Assembly: GCF_030148435.1 (NCBI RefSeq)
Contig: NZ_JASBTN010000066.1
Coordinates: forward strand, 1 to 64,000
DNA from: Aliiroseovarius sp.
GTDB taxonomy: Bacteria > Pseudomonadota > Alphaproteobacteria > Rhodobacterales > Rhodobacteraceae
Direction: 5' to 3'
Length of the DNA stretch: 64,000 bases
The position numbers were made by a program, and so were the translations under genes. The notes under the pieces are model-generated. The model searched no databases. It saw only the letters and a program-made list of their open reading frames with translations, and was not told the origin of the DNA. Shown piece after piece: positions 45,109 through 54,630 of the stretch; the first letter of the stretch is position 1, and the number at the start of each line of letters is the position of its first letter.

Positions 45109-46709
45109 AACTGCAATCCCAAGCCATGCCCGGATCGGACGCCTGGAAGGCGAATCGCGCGGGGCATCTGGACGCACTGGACACCATTCGCGCGGCGGCG
45201 GCCAAGGCGGCCGCTGGCGGGGGCGAACGGTCCCGTGAACGTCACCTCTCGCGCGGCAAGATGCTGCCACGTGACCGGGTCGCGAACCTGCTGGACCCGG
45301 GCAGCCCGTTCCTTGAGGTCGGCGCCACCGCCGCCCATGGCATGTATGACGATGCCGCCCCCTGCGCGGGTGTGATCGCGGGCATCGGGCAGGTGCATGG
45401 CCAAGAGGTCATGGTTGTCTGCAACGATGCCACCGTGAAGGGTGGCACCTATTACCCGATGACGGTCAAGAAACACCTGCGCGCACAAGAGATTGCCGAG
45501 GAAAACAACCTTCCCTGCATCTATCTGGTCGACAGTGGCGGGGCGAACCTGCCGAACCAGGACGAGGTCTTCCCCGACCGCGACCATTTCGGGCGCATCT
45601 TCTACAATCAGGCGCGCATGTCGGCGAAGGGCATCCCGCAGATTGCCGTGGTGATGGGATCGTGCACCGCCGGGGGTGCCTATGTGCCCGCCATGTCGGA
45701 CGTGACCATCATCGTGAAGGAACAGGGCACGATCTTCCTGGCCGGCCCCCCTCTGGTAAAGGCCGCGACCGGCGAGGTCGTGTCCGCCGAAGACCTGGGC
45801 GGCGGCGACGTGCATACGCGCCTGTCCGGTGTGGCCGACTACCTGGCCGAGGATGACGGCCACGCGCTGGCGCTGGCGCGCCGGGCGGTTGAAAGCCTGA
45901 ACCGCGAGAAGCCCTCTACGGTCAAATGGCAGGAGCCCGAAGAGCCGCTTTATGATCCCGAGGAGCTGCTGGGCGTCGTGCCCGCCGACCTGCGCACGCC
46001 CTATGACATCCGCGAGGTGATCATGCGCGTGGTGGATGGCTCGCGCTTCGACGAGTTCAAACCGCGCTTTGGCGAAACCATAGTGACCGGTTTCGCCCAT
46101 CTGAAAGGCTGTCCGGTCGGCATCATCGCCAACAACGGCGTGATCTTCTCGGAGGCCGCCCAGAAGGGTGCGCATTTCGTGGAACTGTGCAGCCAGCGCA
46201 ATATACCGCTGATTTTCCTGCAGAACATCACCGGTTTCATGGTTGGCCGCAAATACGAGAACGAAGGCATCGCCCGTCACGGCGCCAAGATGGTGACAGC
46301 GGTGGCCACCACCAACGTGCCCAAAGTGACCATGGTCGTGGGCGGATCCTACGGCGCGGGCAACTACGGCATGGCGGGGCGCGCCTATCAGCCGCGGTTC
46401 ATGTGGTCCTGGCCGAATTCACGCATCTCCGTGATGGGCGGCGAACAGGCGGCCGGCGTGCTGGCGACGGTGAAACGCGACGCGATCGAACGGTCGGGCG
46501 GCGAATGGTCGGCCGAGGAAGAGGCCGCCTTCAAACAGCCCACCATCGACATGTTCGAGGAACAGTCGCACCCGCTCTACGCCTCCGCGCGGCTGTGGGA
46601 CGACGGTGTTATCGACCCGCGCAAGACCCGCGACGTGCTGTTCCTGTCCCTGTCCGCCGCGCTGAATGCGCCGATCGAGCCGACGAAGTTCGGCGTGTTC
46701 CGCATGTGA
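45105..46709 (+). CDS. mccB: Methylcrotonyl-CoA carboxylase beta subunit
   Basis: The 534-residue carboxyltransferase subunit transfers CO2 from biotin to 3-methylcrotonyl-CoA. It has [33 protein letters not shown], typical of MccB and geranyl-CoA carboxylases, and oxyanion regions [13 protein letters not shown] and [16 protein letters not shown]. Coupling to ivd and the presence of mccA and HMG-CoA lyase decide for the leucine enzyme. A 244-bp gap with an inverted repeat separates it from the macrodomain gene. Confidence 0.94.
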   Translation: MKLQSQAMPGSDAWKANRAGHLDALDTIRAAAAKAAAGGGERSRERHLSRGKMLPRDRVANLLDPGSPFLEVGATAAHGMYDDAAPCAGVIAGIGQVHGQEVMVVCNDATVKGGTYYPMTVKKHLRAQEIAEENNLPCIYLVDSGGANLPNQDEVFPDRDHFGRIFYNQARMSAKGIPQIAVVMGSCTAGGAYVPAMSDVTIIVKEQGTIFLAGPPLVKAATGEVVSAEDLGGGDVHTRLSGVADYLAEDDGHALALARRAVESLNREKPSTVKWQEPEEPLYDPEELLGVVPADLRTPYDIREVIMRVVDGSRFDEFKPRFGETIVTGFAHLKGCPVGIIANNGVIFSEAAQKGAHFVELCSQRNIPLIFLQNITGFMVGRKYENEGIARHGAKMVTAVATTNVPKVTMVVGGSYGAGNYGMAGRAYQPRFMWSWPNSRISVMGGEQAAGVLATVKRDAIERSGGEWSAEEEAAFKQPTIDMFEEQSHPLYASARLWDDGVIDPRKTRDVLFLSLSAALNAPIEPTKFGVFRM

Positions 46710-46792
46710 TGCAGAGGCAAGTGGTCATAGGCGGCGTGTACCTACGCAACACTCACCAAGCGTCAGCGAAGACGCCTGCCACGCACCGCGCA

Positions 46793-46928
46793 GCGGGGCG
46801 GCGCCCGACCCGCCCCACGGGAGGGCGCAATGCGACGTTTCACTCCGAACTGCCGGTTCGTGTTTTGCGCGCGGATTGCAACGCTCACCTGTTTACAAGC
46901 GCCCACCCAGGGTCGGGCGCCGCCCCGC
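46793..46928. repeat. 136-bp segment bounded by a 19-bp perfect inverted repeat
   Basis: GCGGGGCGGCGCCCGACCC (46793-46811) is repeated in inverse orientation at 46910-46928. Similarity continues imperfectly inward (GGGAGGGCGC against GGGTGGGCGC). The inside is AT-richer than its flanks and not coding. It lies in the only large gap of the leucine operon. It could be a small MITE-like insertion or a long-range hairpin in the mRNA; no target-site duplication is obvious. Confidence 0.6.
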
Positions 46929-46953
46929 GGAGCTTCTTCGAAAGGCATGCTCA

Positions 46954-47505
46954 ATGCCCCGGATAGAGATCATCACCGGCGACATCACCACGCTGAACGT
47001 GGACGTGATCGTCAACGCTGCCAACAGCTCGCTGCTGGGCGGGGGCGGCGTGGATGGGGCGATACACCGCGCGGCGGGGCCAGAGCTTCTGGCCGAATGC
47101 CGCACGCTGGGCGGCTGCGATACCGGACAGGCCAAGGTCTCCGGTGGCTATAACCTGCCGGCCAAGCATGTGATCCACACCGTAGGGCCGGTCTGGAAGG
47201 GCGGCAACGCGAACGAGGCGGCGCTTCTGGCGGGCTGCTATGTGAACAGCCTGCGTCTGGCCGTCGAGGCGGGGGCTGACAGCATCGCCTTCCCGGCCAT
47301 CTCGACCGGCGTCTACGGCTACCCGGTGGACGAGGCCGCGCGCATCGCCACCTGCACCGTGCTGGGCTGGGCGAAGGAAAACCCCACGCCCGCCCGCATC
47401 ATCCTGTGCTGTTTTTCTCAAGCCTCGGCGGCCGCGCATCGCGCCGTGCTGGGCGGGGCCACCTGGCCTGACGACATGACAACCCCCCGAGGGGAGGAGG
47501 ACTGA
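46954..47505 (+). CDS. Macrodomain protein (O-acetyl-ADP-ribose deacetylase type)
   Basis: The 183-residue protein is a single YmdB/MacroD-type macrodomain: IEIITGDITTLNVDVIVNAANSSLLGGGGVDGAIH (residues 4-38), where the NAAN and GGGGVDGAI loops bind ADP-ribose, then HTVGPVW and AFPAISTGVYGYP. It should remove acyl or ADP-ribosyl groups from ADP-ribose derivatives. It lies between mccB and mccA, all in one direction, and its stop abuts mccA. A role in the pathway is not established; see findings. Confidence 0.9.
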   Translation: MPRIEIITGDITTLNVDVIVNAANSSLLGGGGVDGAIHRAAGPELLAECRTLGGCDTGQAKVSGGYNLPAKHVIHTVGPVWKGGNANEAALLAGCYVNSLRLAVEAGADSIAFPAISTGVYGYPVDEAARIATCTVLGWAKENPTPARIILCCFSQASAAAHRAVLGGATWPDDMTTPRGEED

Positions 47506-49440
47506 ATGTTCAACAAGATCCTGATTGCAAACCGGGGCGAGATTGCCTGCCGGGTCATGGAAACCGCCCGCAAGTTGGGCGTGGCGACCGTGGCGGTCTA
47601 TTCGGACGCCGATGCGCGGGCGAAACACGTGATGATGGCGGATGAGGCCATACACATCGGCCCGCCGCAACCTGCCGAAAGCTACCTGCGGGGCGATGCG
47701 ATCATCGCCGCTGCCCTTGCCACCGGGGCGCAGGGCATTCACCCGGGATACGGCTTCCTGTCGGAAAACCCCGATTTCGTGGACGCGGTCGAGGCTGCGG
47801 GCCTGACCTTCATCGGCCCCTCGGCCAGCGCGATCCGCGCCATGGGCCTGAAGGACGCCGCCAAGAAGCTGATGGTCGAGGCGGGCGTGCCCGTTGTGCC
47901 CGGCTATCACGGTGACAACCAGGACCCTGCCTTCCTGGCCGCCGAGGCCGACAAGATGGGCTATCCGGTGCTGATCAAGGCGGTCGCGGGCGGCGGCGGC
48001 AAGGGGATGCGCCGCGTCGATGATCCCGCCGACTTCGCCGACGCTCTGGCCAGCGCGCAGGGCGAGGCACAGACTGCTTTCGGCAACCCGGACGTCCTGA
48101 TCGAGAAATATATCCTCAGCCCCCGCCACATCGAGGTGCAGGTCTTTGGCGACGGCACCCATGCGGTGCACCTGTTCGAACGCGACTGTTCGCTGCAACG
48201 TCGTCACCAGAAGGTGATCGAGGAAGCCCCCGCGCCGGGCATGACCCGCGAGGTGCGCGAGGCCATGGGCAGCGCCGGTGTGCGCGCCGCCGAGGCGATC
48301 GGCTACAAGGGCGCGGGCACGGTCGAATTCATCGTGGATGGCGCGAACGGCCTGCGCCCCGACGGGTTCTGGTTCATGGAGATGAACACCCGTCTGCAGG
48401 TGGAACACCCGGTCACGGAAGAGATCACCGGGGTCGACTTGGTTGAATGGCAGCTGCGCGTTGCCTCGGGCGAAGGGCTGCCGGCGCGGCAGGAGGACCT
48501 GTCGATCAACGGCCATGCCTTCGAAGCCCGGCTCTATGCCGAAGACGTGCCGAAGGGTTTCCTGCCCGCCACCGGCACCCTGACCCACCTGCGGTTTCCC
48601 GAGGGTGCTCGCGCCGACAGCGGCGTGCGGGCAGGGGACACGATCAGCCCCTTCTATGACCCGATGATCGCCAAGCTGACCGTGCATGGCGCGACGCGGG
48701 CCGCAGCGCTGCAACGGCTGACGGCGGCACTGGAACATTGCGAGGTCGCCGGGTCTGTCACCAACCTGGGCTTCCTCGGCGCCCTGGCCCGGCACGAGGG
48801 CTTTTCGGCGGGCGATGTGGACACCGGGCTGATCGAACGCGACCTCGATGCCCTGATCGCCGAGGATGGTGCGACGATCAGCGACATCGGCGCGGCCGCC
48901 CTCTCCGCCTTGAACCTGCTGAAGCCGAAGGGGTCGGGATTTACCCTGTGGGGCGGGCTGAACCATTTCGTCACCCTGACCCATGGCGAGGAACAGTTCG
49001 ACGTGGTGGTCACTTCGTACGGGGCCGATCACCACGTGATCACGGTCGGCGACAACCAGATTGAGGCGATTGCGATTGACGGCCAGTGGAAGCTGGGCGG
49101 CGACCGCGGTCCGCGGGTTGCCCGGGCCGGAAACGTGGTGACTGTGTTCACCGGCTCGGGGCTGGAGTTCCACGTGGCCGACCCGCTGGACCGCGACGCA
49201 GGGGTCGGGGCCGGGGCGGGCGTGATCAAGGCGCCGATGCCGGGCTTGGTCAAGGCGGTCTTTGCCGGGGCCGGACAGGAGGTCAAGCAGGGCGACCGGC
49301 TGGCGATCCTGGAAGCGATGAAGATGGAGCACTCGCTGGAAGCGGCGCGCGATGGCGTTGTGGCCGAGGTGCTCTGTTCGGATGGCGATCAGGTCGAGGC
49401 CGGCGCCCCCCTGATCCGTCTGGAGGACGAAGATGAGTGA
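47506..49440 (+). CDS. mccA: Methylcrotonyl-CoA carboxylase biotin-containing alpha subunit
   Basis: The 644-residue subunit has a biotin carboxylase domain (about 1-445; IANRGEIACRVMETARKLG, GGGGKGMR, EMNTRLQVEHPVTE), a linker/BT domain and a C-terminal biotinyl domain with EAMKMEH, where Lys606 is biotinylated. It carboxylates biotin with ATP and bicarbonate for MccB. The start is directly after the macrodomain stop, behind GGGGAGGAGG. It overlaps the GST gene by eight bases. Confidence 0.95.
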   Translation: MFNKILIANRGEIACRVMETARKLGVATVAVYSDADARAKHVMMADEAIHIGPPQPAESYLRGDAIIAAALATGAQGIHPGYGFLSENPDFVDAVEAAGLTFIGPSASAIRAMGLKDAAKKLMVEAGVPVVPGYHGDNQDPAFLAAEADKMGYPVLIKAVAGGGGKGMRRVDDPADFADALASAQGEAQTAFGNPDVLIEKYILSPRHIEVQVFGDGTHAVHLFERDCSLQRRHQKVIEEAPAPGMTREVREAMGSAGVRAAEAIGYKGAGTVEFIVDGANGLRPDGFWFMEMNTRLQVEHPVTEEITGVDLVEWQLRVASGEGLPARQEDLSINGHAFEARLYAEDVPKGFLPATGTLTHLRFPEGARADSGVRAGDTISPFYDPMIAKLTVHGATRAAALQRLTAALEHCEVAGSVTNLGFLGALARHEGFSAGDVDTGLIERDLDALIAEDGATISDIGAAALSALNLLKPKGSGFTLWGGLNHFVTLTHGEEQFDVVVTSYGADHHVITVGDNQIEAIAIDGQWKLGGDRGPRVARAGNVVTVFTGSGLEFHVADPLDRDAGVGAGAGVIKAPMPGLVKAVFAGAGQEVKQGDRLAILEAMKMEHSLEAARDGVVAEVLCSDGDQVEAGAPLIRLEDEDE

Positions 49441-50110
49441 GTTCAAGCTGCACCATGTGCAATACGGGCGCTCGGTCCGGGTGCTCTGGCTGATCGAGGA
49501 GGCCGGTCTGGAACAGAAGATTGGCCCGCTCGAGGTCATTGAATACCAGATCGGCACGCCCGAGATGCGTGAAGGTGGGCTGCCCAGGGTCTCGCCCGCC
49601 GCACGCATCCCGGCGATTGAAATCGGCGACATGGCGATGAGCGAAAGCCCGGCCATCGTCGAATACCTGGTGGAAACCTATGCGCCCGAACTGGGCGTGG
49701 CGGTGGGCGGAGCCGAACGCACCGATTACCTGCAATGGATCCACTATTCGGAAACCATGGCCAGCCTGATCGAGCAGTTGAACCTGCAGATGGTCTTCCT
49801 GCGTCCGCCCGCAAAACCCAGCCCGATCGTGATCAAGCTGAACGTGGCGCGGTTGCGCGCGACGCTGGCCGGTCTGGAGGCACGGCTGGAGGGGCGCGAC
49901 TGGCTGCTGGACCGTGGGTTCACGGCGGCCGATATCATGATGGGGTTCAACCTGTTTGCCGCACCTTACTATGTGAAGCTGGACGAGTTCCCGAACATCC
50001 TGCGCTATGTGGCGCGCATCCAGGCGATGCCCTCGCACCAGCGCACGGTGGCGCGCGAGGGTGAACAGCGGTTCTATGCACAGGACTTCTACCCCGTACC
50101 GGAGGAATAA
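49433..50110 (+). CDS. Glutathione S-transferase family protein
   Basis: The 225-residue protein has an N-terminal thioredoxin-like GST domain (YGRSVRVLWLIEEAGL, VSPAARIPAIEIGDMAMSESPAIVEYL with the cis-Pro and the SES glutathione contact) and an all-helical C-domain ending with AADIMMGFNL. It is embedded in the leucine operon between mccA and mvaB, overlapping mccA. It may protect against reactive enoyl-CoA or aldehyde intermediates; this is inferred from context. Confidence 0.85.
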   Translation: MSEFKLHHVQYGRSVRVLWLIEEAGLEQKIGPLEVIEYQIGTPEMREGGLPRVSPAARIPAIEIGDMAMSESPAIVEYLVETYAPELGVAVGGAERTDYLQWIHYSETMASLIEQLNLQMVFLRPPAKPSPIVIKLNVARLRATLAGLEARLEGRDWLLDRGFTAADIMMGFNLFAAPYYVKLDEFPNILRYVARIQAMPSHQRTVAREGEQRFYAQDFYPVPEE

Positions 50111-50111
50111 G

Positions 50112-50981
50112 ATGGCGGAATATGTCGAAATCTTCGAAGTCGGCCCGCGTGACGGGTTGCAGAATGAAAAACGCCAGATCCCGACGGCAGAGAAGGTCGC
50201 CCTGGTCGACACCCTGTCCGCTGCGGGCTTCAAACGGATCGAGATCGCGAGCTTCGTAAGCCCCAAGTGGGTGCCGCAGATGGCGGACTCGGCTGACGTA
50301 CTGGCCGGGATCACCCGGCGCGACGGCATCTCCTACGCGGCCCTGACGCCGAATCTGCGCGGGTTCGAAGGCGCGGTGGCCGCCAAGGCCGACGAGATCG
50401 CCATCTTCGGCTCGGCGTCCGAAGGGTTCTCCAAGGCCAATATCAACGCGACGATTGCCGAAAGCCTCGAACGCTTCGCCCCGGTGGCCGAGGCCGCCAA
50501 GGCGGCGGGCCTGCCGATCCGCGGCTATGTCTCCTGCGTGACCGATTGCCCCTATGACGGGGCCACCCCGCCGGAACAGGTTGCCTGGGTGGCCGAAAAG
50601 CTGATCGCGATGGGCTGCTATGAGGTCAGCCTGGGCGACACGATCGGACAGGCCACACCTGACAGCATCGGCGCCATGCTGGACGCGGTGCTGGGCGTGG
50701 CGGAGCCCGGGATGTTCGCGGGGCATTACCATGACACCAGCGGCAGGGCGCTGGCGAATATCGAGGTCTCGCTGGAAAAGGGCCTTCGCGTCTTTGACGC
50801 TGCCGTCGGCGGCCTGGGAGGCTGCCCTTATGCGCCGGGCGCTGCGGGCAATGTCGCGACCGAGGCGGTGCACGACCGCGTCACCGCGCTGGGCTATGAC
50901 ACCGGGCTGGATCGTGCCGTTCTGGAACAGGCCGCCGCGATGGCACGCCGGATGCGGCAGGAAGGACAAGACCATGTATGA
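50112..50981 (+). CDS. mvaB: Hydroxymethylglutaryl-CoA lyase
   Basis: The 289-residue TIM-barrel enzyme splits HMG-CoA to acetoacetate and acetyl-CoA, the last step of leucine breakdown. It has FEVGPRDGLQNEKRQIPT (about residues 7-24), metal-binding and substrate residues in SLGDTIGQATP and HYHDTSGRAL, and the signature GGLGGCPYAPGAAGNVATE with the catalytic cysteine near residue 235. It overlaps the hydratase gene by eight bases. The acetoacetate formed can be activated by the CoA-transferase at 6.4-7.7 kb. Confidence 0.95.
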   Translation: MAEYVEIFEVGPRDGLQNEKRQIPTAEKVALVDTLSAAGFKRIEIASFVSPKWVPQMADSADVLAGITRRDGISYAALTPNLRGFEGAVAAKADEIAIFGSASEGFSKANINATIAESLERFAPVAEAAKAAGLPIRGYVSCVTDCPYDGATPPEQVAWVAEKLIAMGCYEVSLGDTIGQATPDSIGAMLDAVLGVAEPGMFAGHYHDTSGRALANIEVSLEKGLRVFDAAVGGLGGCPYAPGAAGNVATEAVHDRVTALGYDTGLDRAVLEQAAAMARRMRQEGQDHV

Positions 50982-51756
50982 AACGATAGAGATCAGGATT
51001 GATGACCGGGGCGTCGCCACGCTCACGCTGGACCGCGAGGACAAGCACAACGCCCTGTCGGCGCAGATGATCGCCGAGCTGACCGAGGCCGCCGAAAAGC
51101 TGGGCGCGGACCCGGCGGTGCGGGTGGTTATCCTGACCGGGGCGGGCAAGAGCTTCTGTGCAGGGGGCGACCTGCGCTGGATGCAGGACCAGATGGCGGC
51201 GGATGCGGACACCCGGTTCGTCGAGGCCAAGAAACTGGCCATGATGCTGAATGCACTGAATGAAATGCCGAAACCTTTGATCGGCCGGGTGCAGGGTCAG
51301 GCCTTTGGCGGCGGCGTCGGCATGGCCTCGGTCTGTGATGTGGCGATCGGCGTGGACAGCGCCAAGTTCGGCCTGACCGAGACCCGGTTGGGCCTGATCC
51401 CGGCCACCATAGGCCCCTATGTACTGGCCCGCCTGGGCGAGGCAATGGCGCGGCGCGTCTTCATGTCCGCGCGCATCTTCGGTGCCGAAGAGGCCGTGAC
51501 CCTGGGGCTGCTGGCGAAAGCCGTGCCCGCCGAGGCGCTGGACGACGCGGTGGAGGCCGAGGTCAAACCCTATCTGACCTGCGCCCCGGGCGCGGTGGCC
51601 GAGGCCAAGCGATTCACCCGCTGGTTGGGCATGCCGATCAGCGAAGAGGTGATCGACCAGACCATTCGCGGCCTTGTCGAACGCTGGGAAAGCGACGAGG
51701 CGCAGGAGGGAATCGGCGCCTTCTTCGACAAGCGCAAACCCGGCTGGGTGGGCTGA
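50974..51756 (+). CDS. liuC: Enoyl-CoA hydratase, probable 3-methylglutaconyl-CoA hydratase
   Basis: The 260-residue crotonase-fold enzyme has GKSFCAGGDLRWM, the oxyanion-hole GQAFGGGVGMASVCDVAIG, and ETRLGLIPATIGPYV. As last gene of the ivd-mcc-mvaB operon it most likely hydrates 3-methylglutaconyl-CoA to HMG-CoA. Substrate assignment rests on context and on the LGLIPATI(G/S)PYV pattern common to LiuC/AUH-type enzymes. A terminator follows 28 bp after the stop. Confidence 0.88.
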   Translation: MYETIEIRIDDRGVATLTLDREDKHNALSAQMIAELTEAAEKLGADPAVRVVILTGAGKSFCAGGDLRWMQDQMAADADTRFVEAKKLAMMLNALNEMPKPLIGRVQGQAFGGGVGMASVCDVAIGVDSAKFGLTETRLGLIPATIGPYVLARLGEAMARRVFMSARIFGAEEAVTLGLLAKAVPAEALDDAVEAEVKPYLTCAPGAVAEAKRFTRWLGMPISEEVIDQTIRGLVERWESDEAQEGIGAFFDKRKPGWVG

Positions 51757-51784
51757 GCGCCCGGCTTCGGACGAGGCGATTTGA

Positions 51785-51808
51785 GGCCCCGCTTCGGCGG
51801 GGTCTTTG
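51785..51808 (+). terminator. Rho-independent terminator of the leucine operon
   Basis: CCCCGC (51787-51792) pairs with GCGGGG (51797-51802) around a stable TTCG tetraloop, followed by TCTTTGCGTTTT. Confidence 0.85.
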
Positions 51809-52224
51809 CGTTTTGCCGGGTGAAACGGGACAGACAAAATGGCCGGCAGGCCGTGTCACGACACCGGGGGGCTGGACAGGGTGGCCCTCGCCGGGCGGCC
51901 ATGACCTGTGGCAGGCTGTGACCTGCGCCGGTGTGAAGCCGCGCCTTGGTGAGTCTCCTGCGGATTTCAAGGGGCGTTGAGGAAATCCGTGGTCAGGGAC
52001 GATTTTTCTGCGAAAAATAGATGCTTGCGACGGGCGGGTTGCAGCCCTGCGGGCCGCCATAAACGCAATTGTAAACAATGGTATACGACGCCAAACAAGT
52101 CATTGTGTCGCATAGTTATTTTAATATTGGAATGCTTGCTCCATTCGGTTGACCCTACGGGCCTGCGGGAGTAAACCGGCCAGAGCTAGCGACATGCGGC
52201 CCACCCGCATCAAAGGAGCCACAC
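51809..52224 (+). promoter_or_regulatory. Leader and promoter region of the nuo operon
   Basis: This 416-bp stretch has no gene. From about 52060 to 52140 it is markedly AT-rich and probably holds the nuo promoter, though no -35/-10 pair with good spacing stands out. The palindrome ATTGT-AA-ACAAT lies at 52068-52079, and a further ATTGT starts at 52102. A good ribosome-binding site, AAAGGAG, precedes the GTG start of nuoA. Confidence 0.4.
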
Positions 52225-52590
52225 GTGGAAGAACTTCTTCGGGAATACCTCCCCATCATCGTTTTCATGGGACTGGCCATCCTGATTGGCCTCGTCTTCA
52301 TCATCGCCGCCGCCCTTCTGGCCGTGCGCAACCCGGACCCCGAAAAGCTCAGCGCCTATGAATGCGGTTTCAACGCTTTCGATGATGCGCGCATGAAGTT
52401 CGACGTCCGCTTCTACCTTGTGTCGATCCTGTTCATCATCTTCGACCTGGAAATCGCCTTCCTGTTCCCCTGGGCCGTGGCCTTCAAGGACGTGGGCGTG
52501 ATCGGCTTCTGGTCGATGATGGTGTTCCTTGCGGTCCTGACCATCGGGTTCGCTTATGAATGGAAGAAAGGGGCCCTGGAATGGGAGTGA
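52225..52590 (+). CDS. nuoA: NADH-quinone oxidoreductase subunit A
   Basis: The 121-residue membrane subunit of complex I has three transmembrane helices and the conserved loop [38 protein letters not shown] segments, which border the quinone site. It starts with GTG at 52225 behind AAAGGAG. It overlaps nuoB by ten bases. Confidence 0.96.
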   Translation: MEELLREYLPIIVFMGLAILIGLVFIIAAALLAVRNPDPEKLSAYECGFNAFDDARMKFDVRFYLVSILFIIFDLEIAFLFPWAVAFKDVGVIGFWSMMVFLAVLTIGFAYEWKKGALEWE

Positions 52591-53129
52591 TGGCAGAAGG
52601 ACTCCAAACCGGAGCCAACACCGCCGGCGGTGATCGCGAACACGCCACGCGGGTGCTGAACGACCAGTTGGCCGACAAGGGCTTCCTGCTGACCACCTCG
52701 GACGACCTGATCAACTGGGCGCGCACCGGGTCGCTGCACTGGATGACCTTCGGCCTGGCCTGTTGCGCGGTCGAGATGATGCATGCCTCGATGCCGCGCT
52801 ATGATCTGGAACGCTACGGCATCGCGCCGCGCGCCTCTCCGCGCCAGTCGGACGTGATGATCGTCGCGGGCACGCTGACCAACAAGATGGCCCCGGCCCT
52901 GCGCAAGGTCTATGACCAGATGCCCGAGCCGCGCTACGTGATCTCGATGGGAAGCTGCGCCAATGGCGGCGGTTACTACCACTATTCCTACAGCGTCGTG
53001 CGCGGTTGCGACCGTGTCGTGCCCGTGGACATCTACGTGCCTGGCTGCCCGCCTTCCGCCGAGGCGCTGTGCTACGGCATCCTGCAGCTGCAACGCAAAA
53101 TCCGCCGCACCGGCACGATCGTGAGGTAA
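52581..53129 (+). CDS. nuoB: NADH-quinone oxidoreductase subunit B
   Basis: The 182-residue peripheral-arm subunit carries cluster N2, the last electron carrier before quinone. Ligands are the adjacent cysteines in [10 protein letters not shown], Cys in SMGSCANGG and Cys in [11 protein letters not shown]. The N-terminal extension of about 25 residues varies within the family. ATG at 52581 overlaps the nuoA end; an in-frame upstream ATG at 52560 lies within nuoA. Confidence 0.96.
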   Translation: MGVMAEGLQTGANTAGGDREHATRVLNDQLADKGFLLTTSDDLINWARTGSLHWMTFGLACCAVEMMHASMPRYDLERYGIAPRASPRQSDVMIVAGTLTNKMAPALRKVYDQMPEPRYVISMGSCANGGGYYHYSYSVVRGCDRVVPVDIYVPGCPPSAEALCYGILQLQRKIRRTGTIVR

Positions 53130-53135
53130 GCGACC

Positions 53136-53759
53136 ATGAGCGAAGCCCTACAAGAACTTGGCGCGCTGATCGAAGCGAAACGCCCCGACTGCGTGCTTTC
53201 GTGGGAGGTTGCCTTTGACGAGCTGACCGTGACCGCGCCGCTGGCCGCGCTGCCCGGTTTCATCGAGTTCCTGAAGACCGACAAGAGCTGCCGTTTCTCG
53301 ACCCTTGTCGACATCACGGCGGTCGACTACCCGGAGCGCGAGGCGCGGTTCGACGTGGTCTATCACTTCCTGTCGATGTACCAGAACCACCGCATCCGTG
53401 TGAAGGTCGCAACGCAGGAAGAGGACATGGTGCCCTCGATCATCGACGTGCACCCCTCGGCCAACTGGTTCGAACGCGAGGTGTTCGACATGTTCGGCAT
53501 CCTGTTCACCGGCCACCCGGACCTGCGCCGGATCCTGACCGACTACGGATTCCGCGGCCACCCGCTGCGCAAGGATTTCCCGACCACGGGCTATACCGAG
53601 GTGCGTTACGACGAGGTCGAAAAACGCATCGTCTATGAACCGGTGTCGCTGACCCAGGATTATCGCCAGTTCGACTTCATGTCGCCCTGGGAAGGGGCCG
53701 AATATATCCTGCCCGGCGATGACAAGGCCGCAGACAAGCCCGACGGGGCCAACGGCTGA
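53136..53759 (+). CDS. nuoC: NADH-quinone oxidoreductase subunit C
   Basis: The 207-residue 30-kDa subunit stabilises the junction with NuoD. It has [23 protein letters not shown] and the signature [39 protein letters not shown] in overlapping parts. It is separate from nuoD, unlike the fused form of enterics. The sulfotransferase gene begins 7 bp after its stop. Confidence 0.95.
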   Translation: MSEALQELGALIEAKRPDCVLSWEVAFDELTVTAPLAALPGFIEFLKTDKSCRFSTLVDITAVDYPEREARFDVVYHFLSMYQNHRIRVKVATQEEDMVPSIIDVHPSANWFEREVFDMFGILFTGHPDLRRILTDYGFRGHPLRKDFPTTGYTEVRYDEVEKRIVYEPVSLTQDYRQFDFMSPWEGAEYILPGDDKAADKPDGANG

Positions 53760-53766
53760 AGCGACG

Positions 53767-54630
53767 ATGGGGCAGCAAACTCTTCTCTTCTGCGTGGGTG
53801 CGACGAAGGCCGGCACGAGCTGGCTTTTCGACCATCTGCACGGCCATCGGGAGGTTCACCTTCCGGCGGTGAAGGAGCTGCACTATTTCGACGCGCTGGA
53901 GGCCGGCAACGGCGGCTGGCAGCGCAAGCAGTTCGAAGCACAGCTTTCGGACGCGCAGGGACGGCTGGCCACGGCGACCGAGCACAAGCCGAAACCCTGG
54001 CAGGCCAAACTGGCCGGAGAGCTGTCCGAGTGGCTGAATGTCTTTGACGGCAGGACGGCGAACCATGACGGCTACCTGGACTTCCTTGGCCGCGGCCGGG
54101 ACGGGGTCCGGGTGATCGGTGACTTCACGCCGTCCTACGGGCTTCTGAAGGAAAAGACGCTGGCGACCATGGCCGGGCTGATGGAGCGGGTGCGTTTCGT
54201 CTACCTGCTGCGTGACCCGGTCGAACGGCTGTGGTCGAATATCCGCATGGTGGTCGGGTCCGATGACCCGAAGGAACTCGACCGCAAGGTCGATGGCGTG
54301 CTGGCCGGCACCGCCCGGAACATCCTTGACCGCTCGAACTACCGACGCACGCTGAACCGCTTGACTTCGGTCATTGCGAAGGACGCGCTGCATATCGAAT
54401 ATTATGAACGCCTGTTCTCGCCCGACGCGATCGCGCGGCTTTCGGCCTTCCTGGGGATCACCCCGACGCAGGCCGATTTCTCGCGCGTGGTGCATGGTGG
54501 CCTGCGCGCCGACCTGCCCCGTGAGCGTCGCGCGCAGCTCATGCAGGTGATGAAACCGCAATACAATTTCGTCGAACGCTACATGGGTGAGCTGCCGGCG
54601 GAATGGACCCAGAAGATGGTGAATGCATGA
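53767..54630 (+). CDS. Sulfotransferase-family protein inside the nuo operon
   Basis: The 287-residue protein has the PAPS 5'-phosphosulfate loop in [15 protein letters not shown] (about residues 10-24) and the 3'-phosphate motif [17 protein letters not shown] (about 145-161), so it could be an active sulfotransferase for a carbohydrate or small acceptor. It is inserted between nuoC and nuoD; its stop overlaps the nuoD start. The start at 53767 fits the domain; an in-frame ATG at 53719 lies in nuoC. It is unrelated to any complex I subunit. Confidence 0.85.
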   Translation: MGQQTLLFCVGATKAGTSWLFDHLHGHREVHLPAVKELHYFDALEAGNGGWQRKQFEAQLSDAQGRLATATEHKPKPWQAKLAGELSEWLNVFDGRTANHDGYLDFLGRGRDGVRVIGDFTPSYGLLKEKTLATMAGLMERVRFVYLLRDPVERLWSNIRMVVGSDDPKELDRKVDGVLAGTARNILDRSNYRRTLNRLTSVIAKDALHIEYYERLFSPDAIARLSAFLGITPTQADFSRVVHGGLRADLPRERRAQLMQVMKPQYNFVERYMGELPAEWTQKMVNA

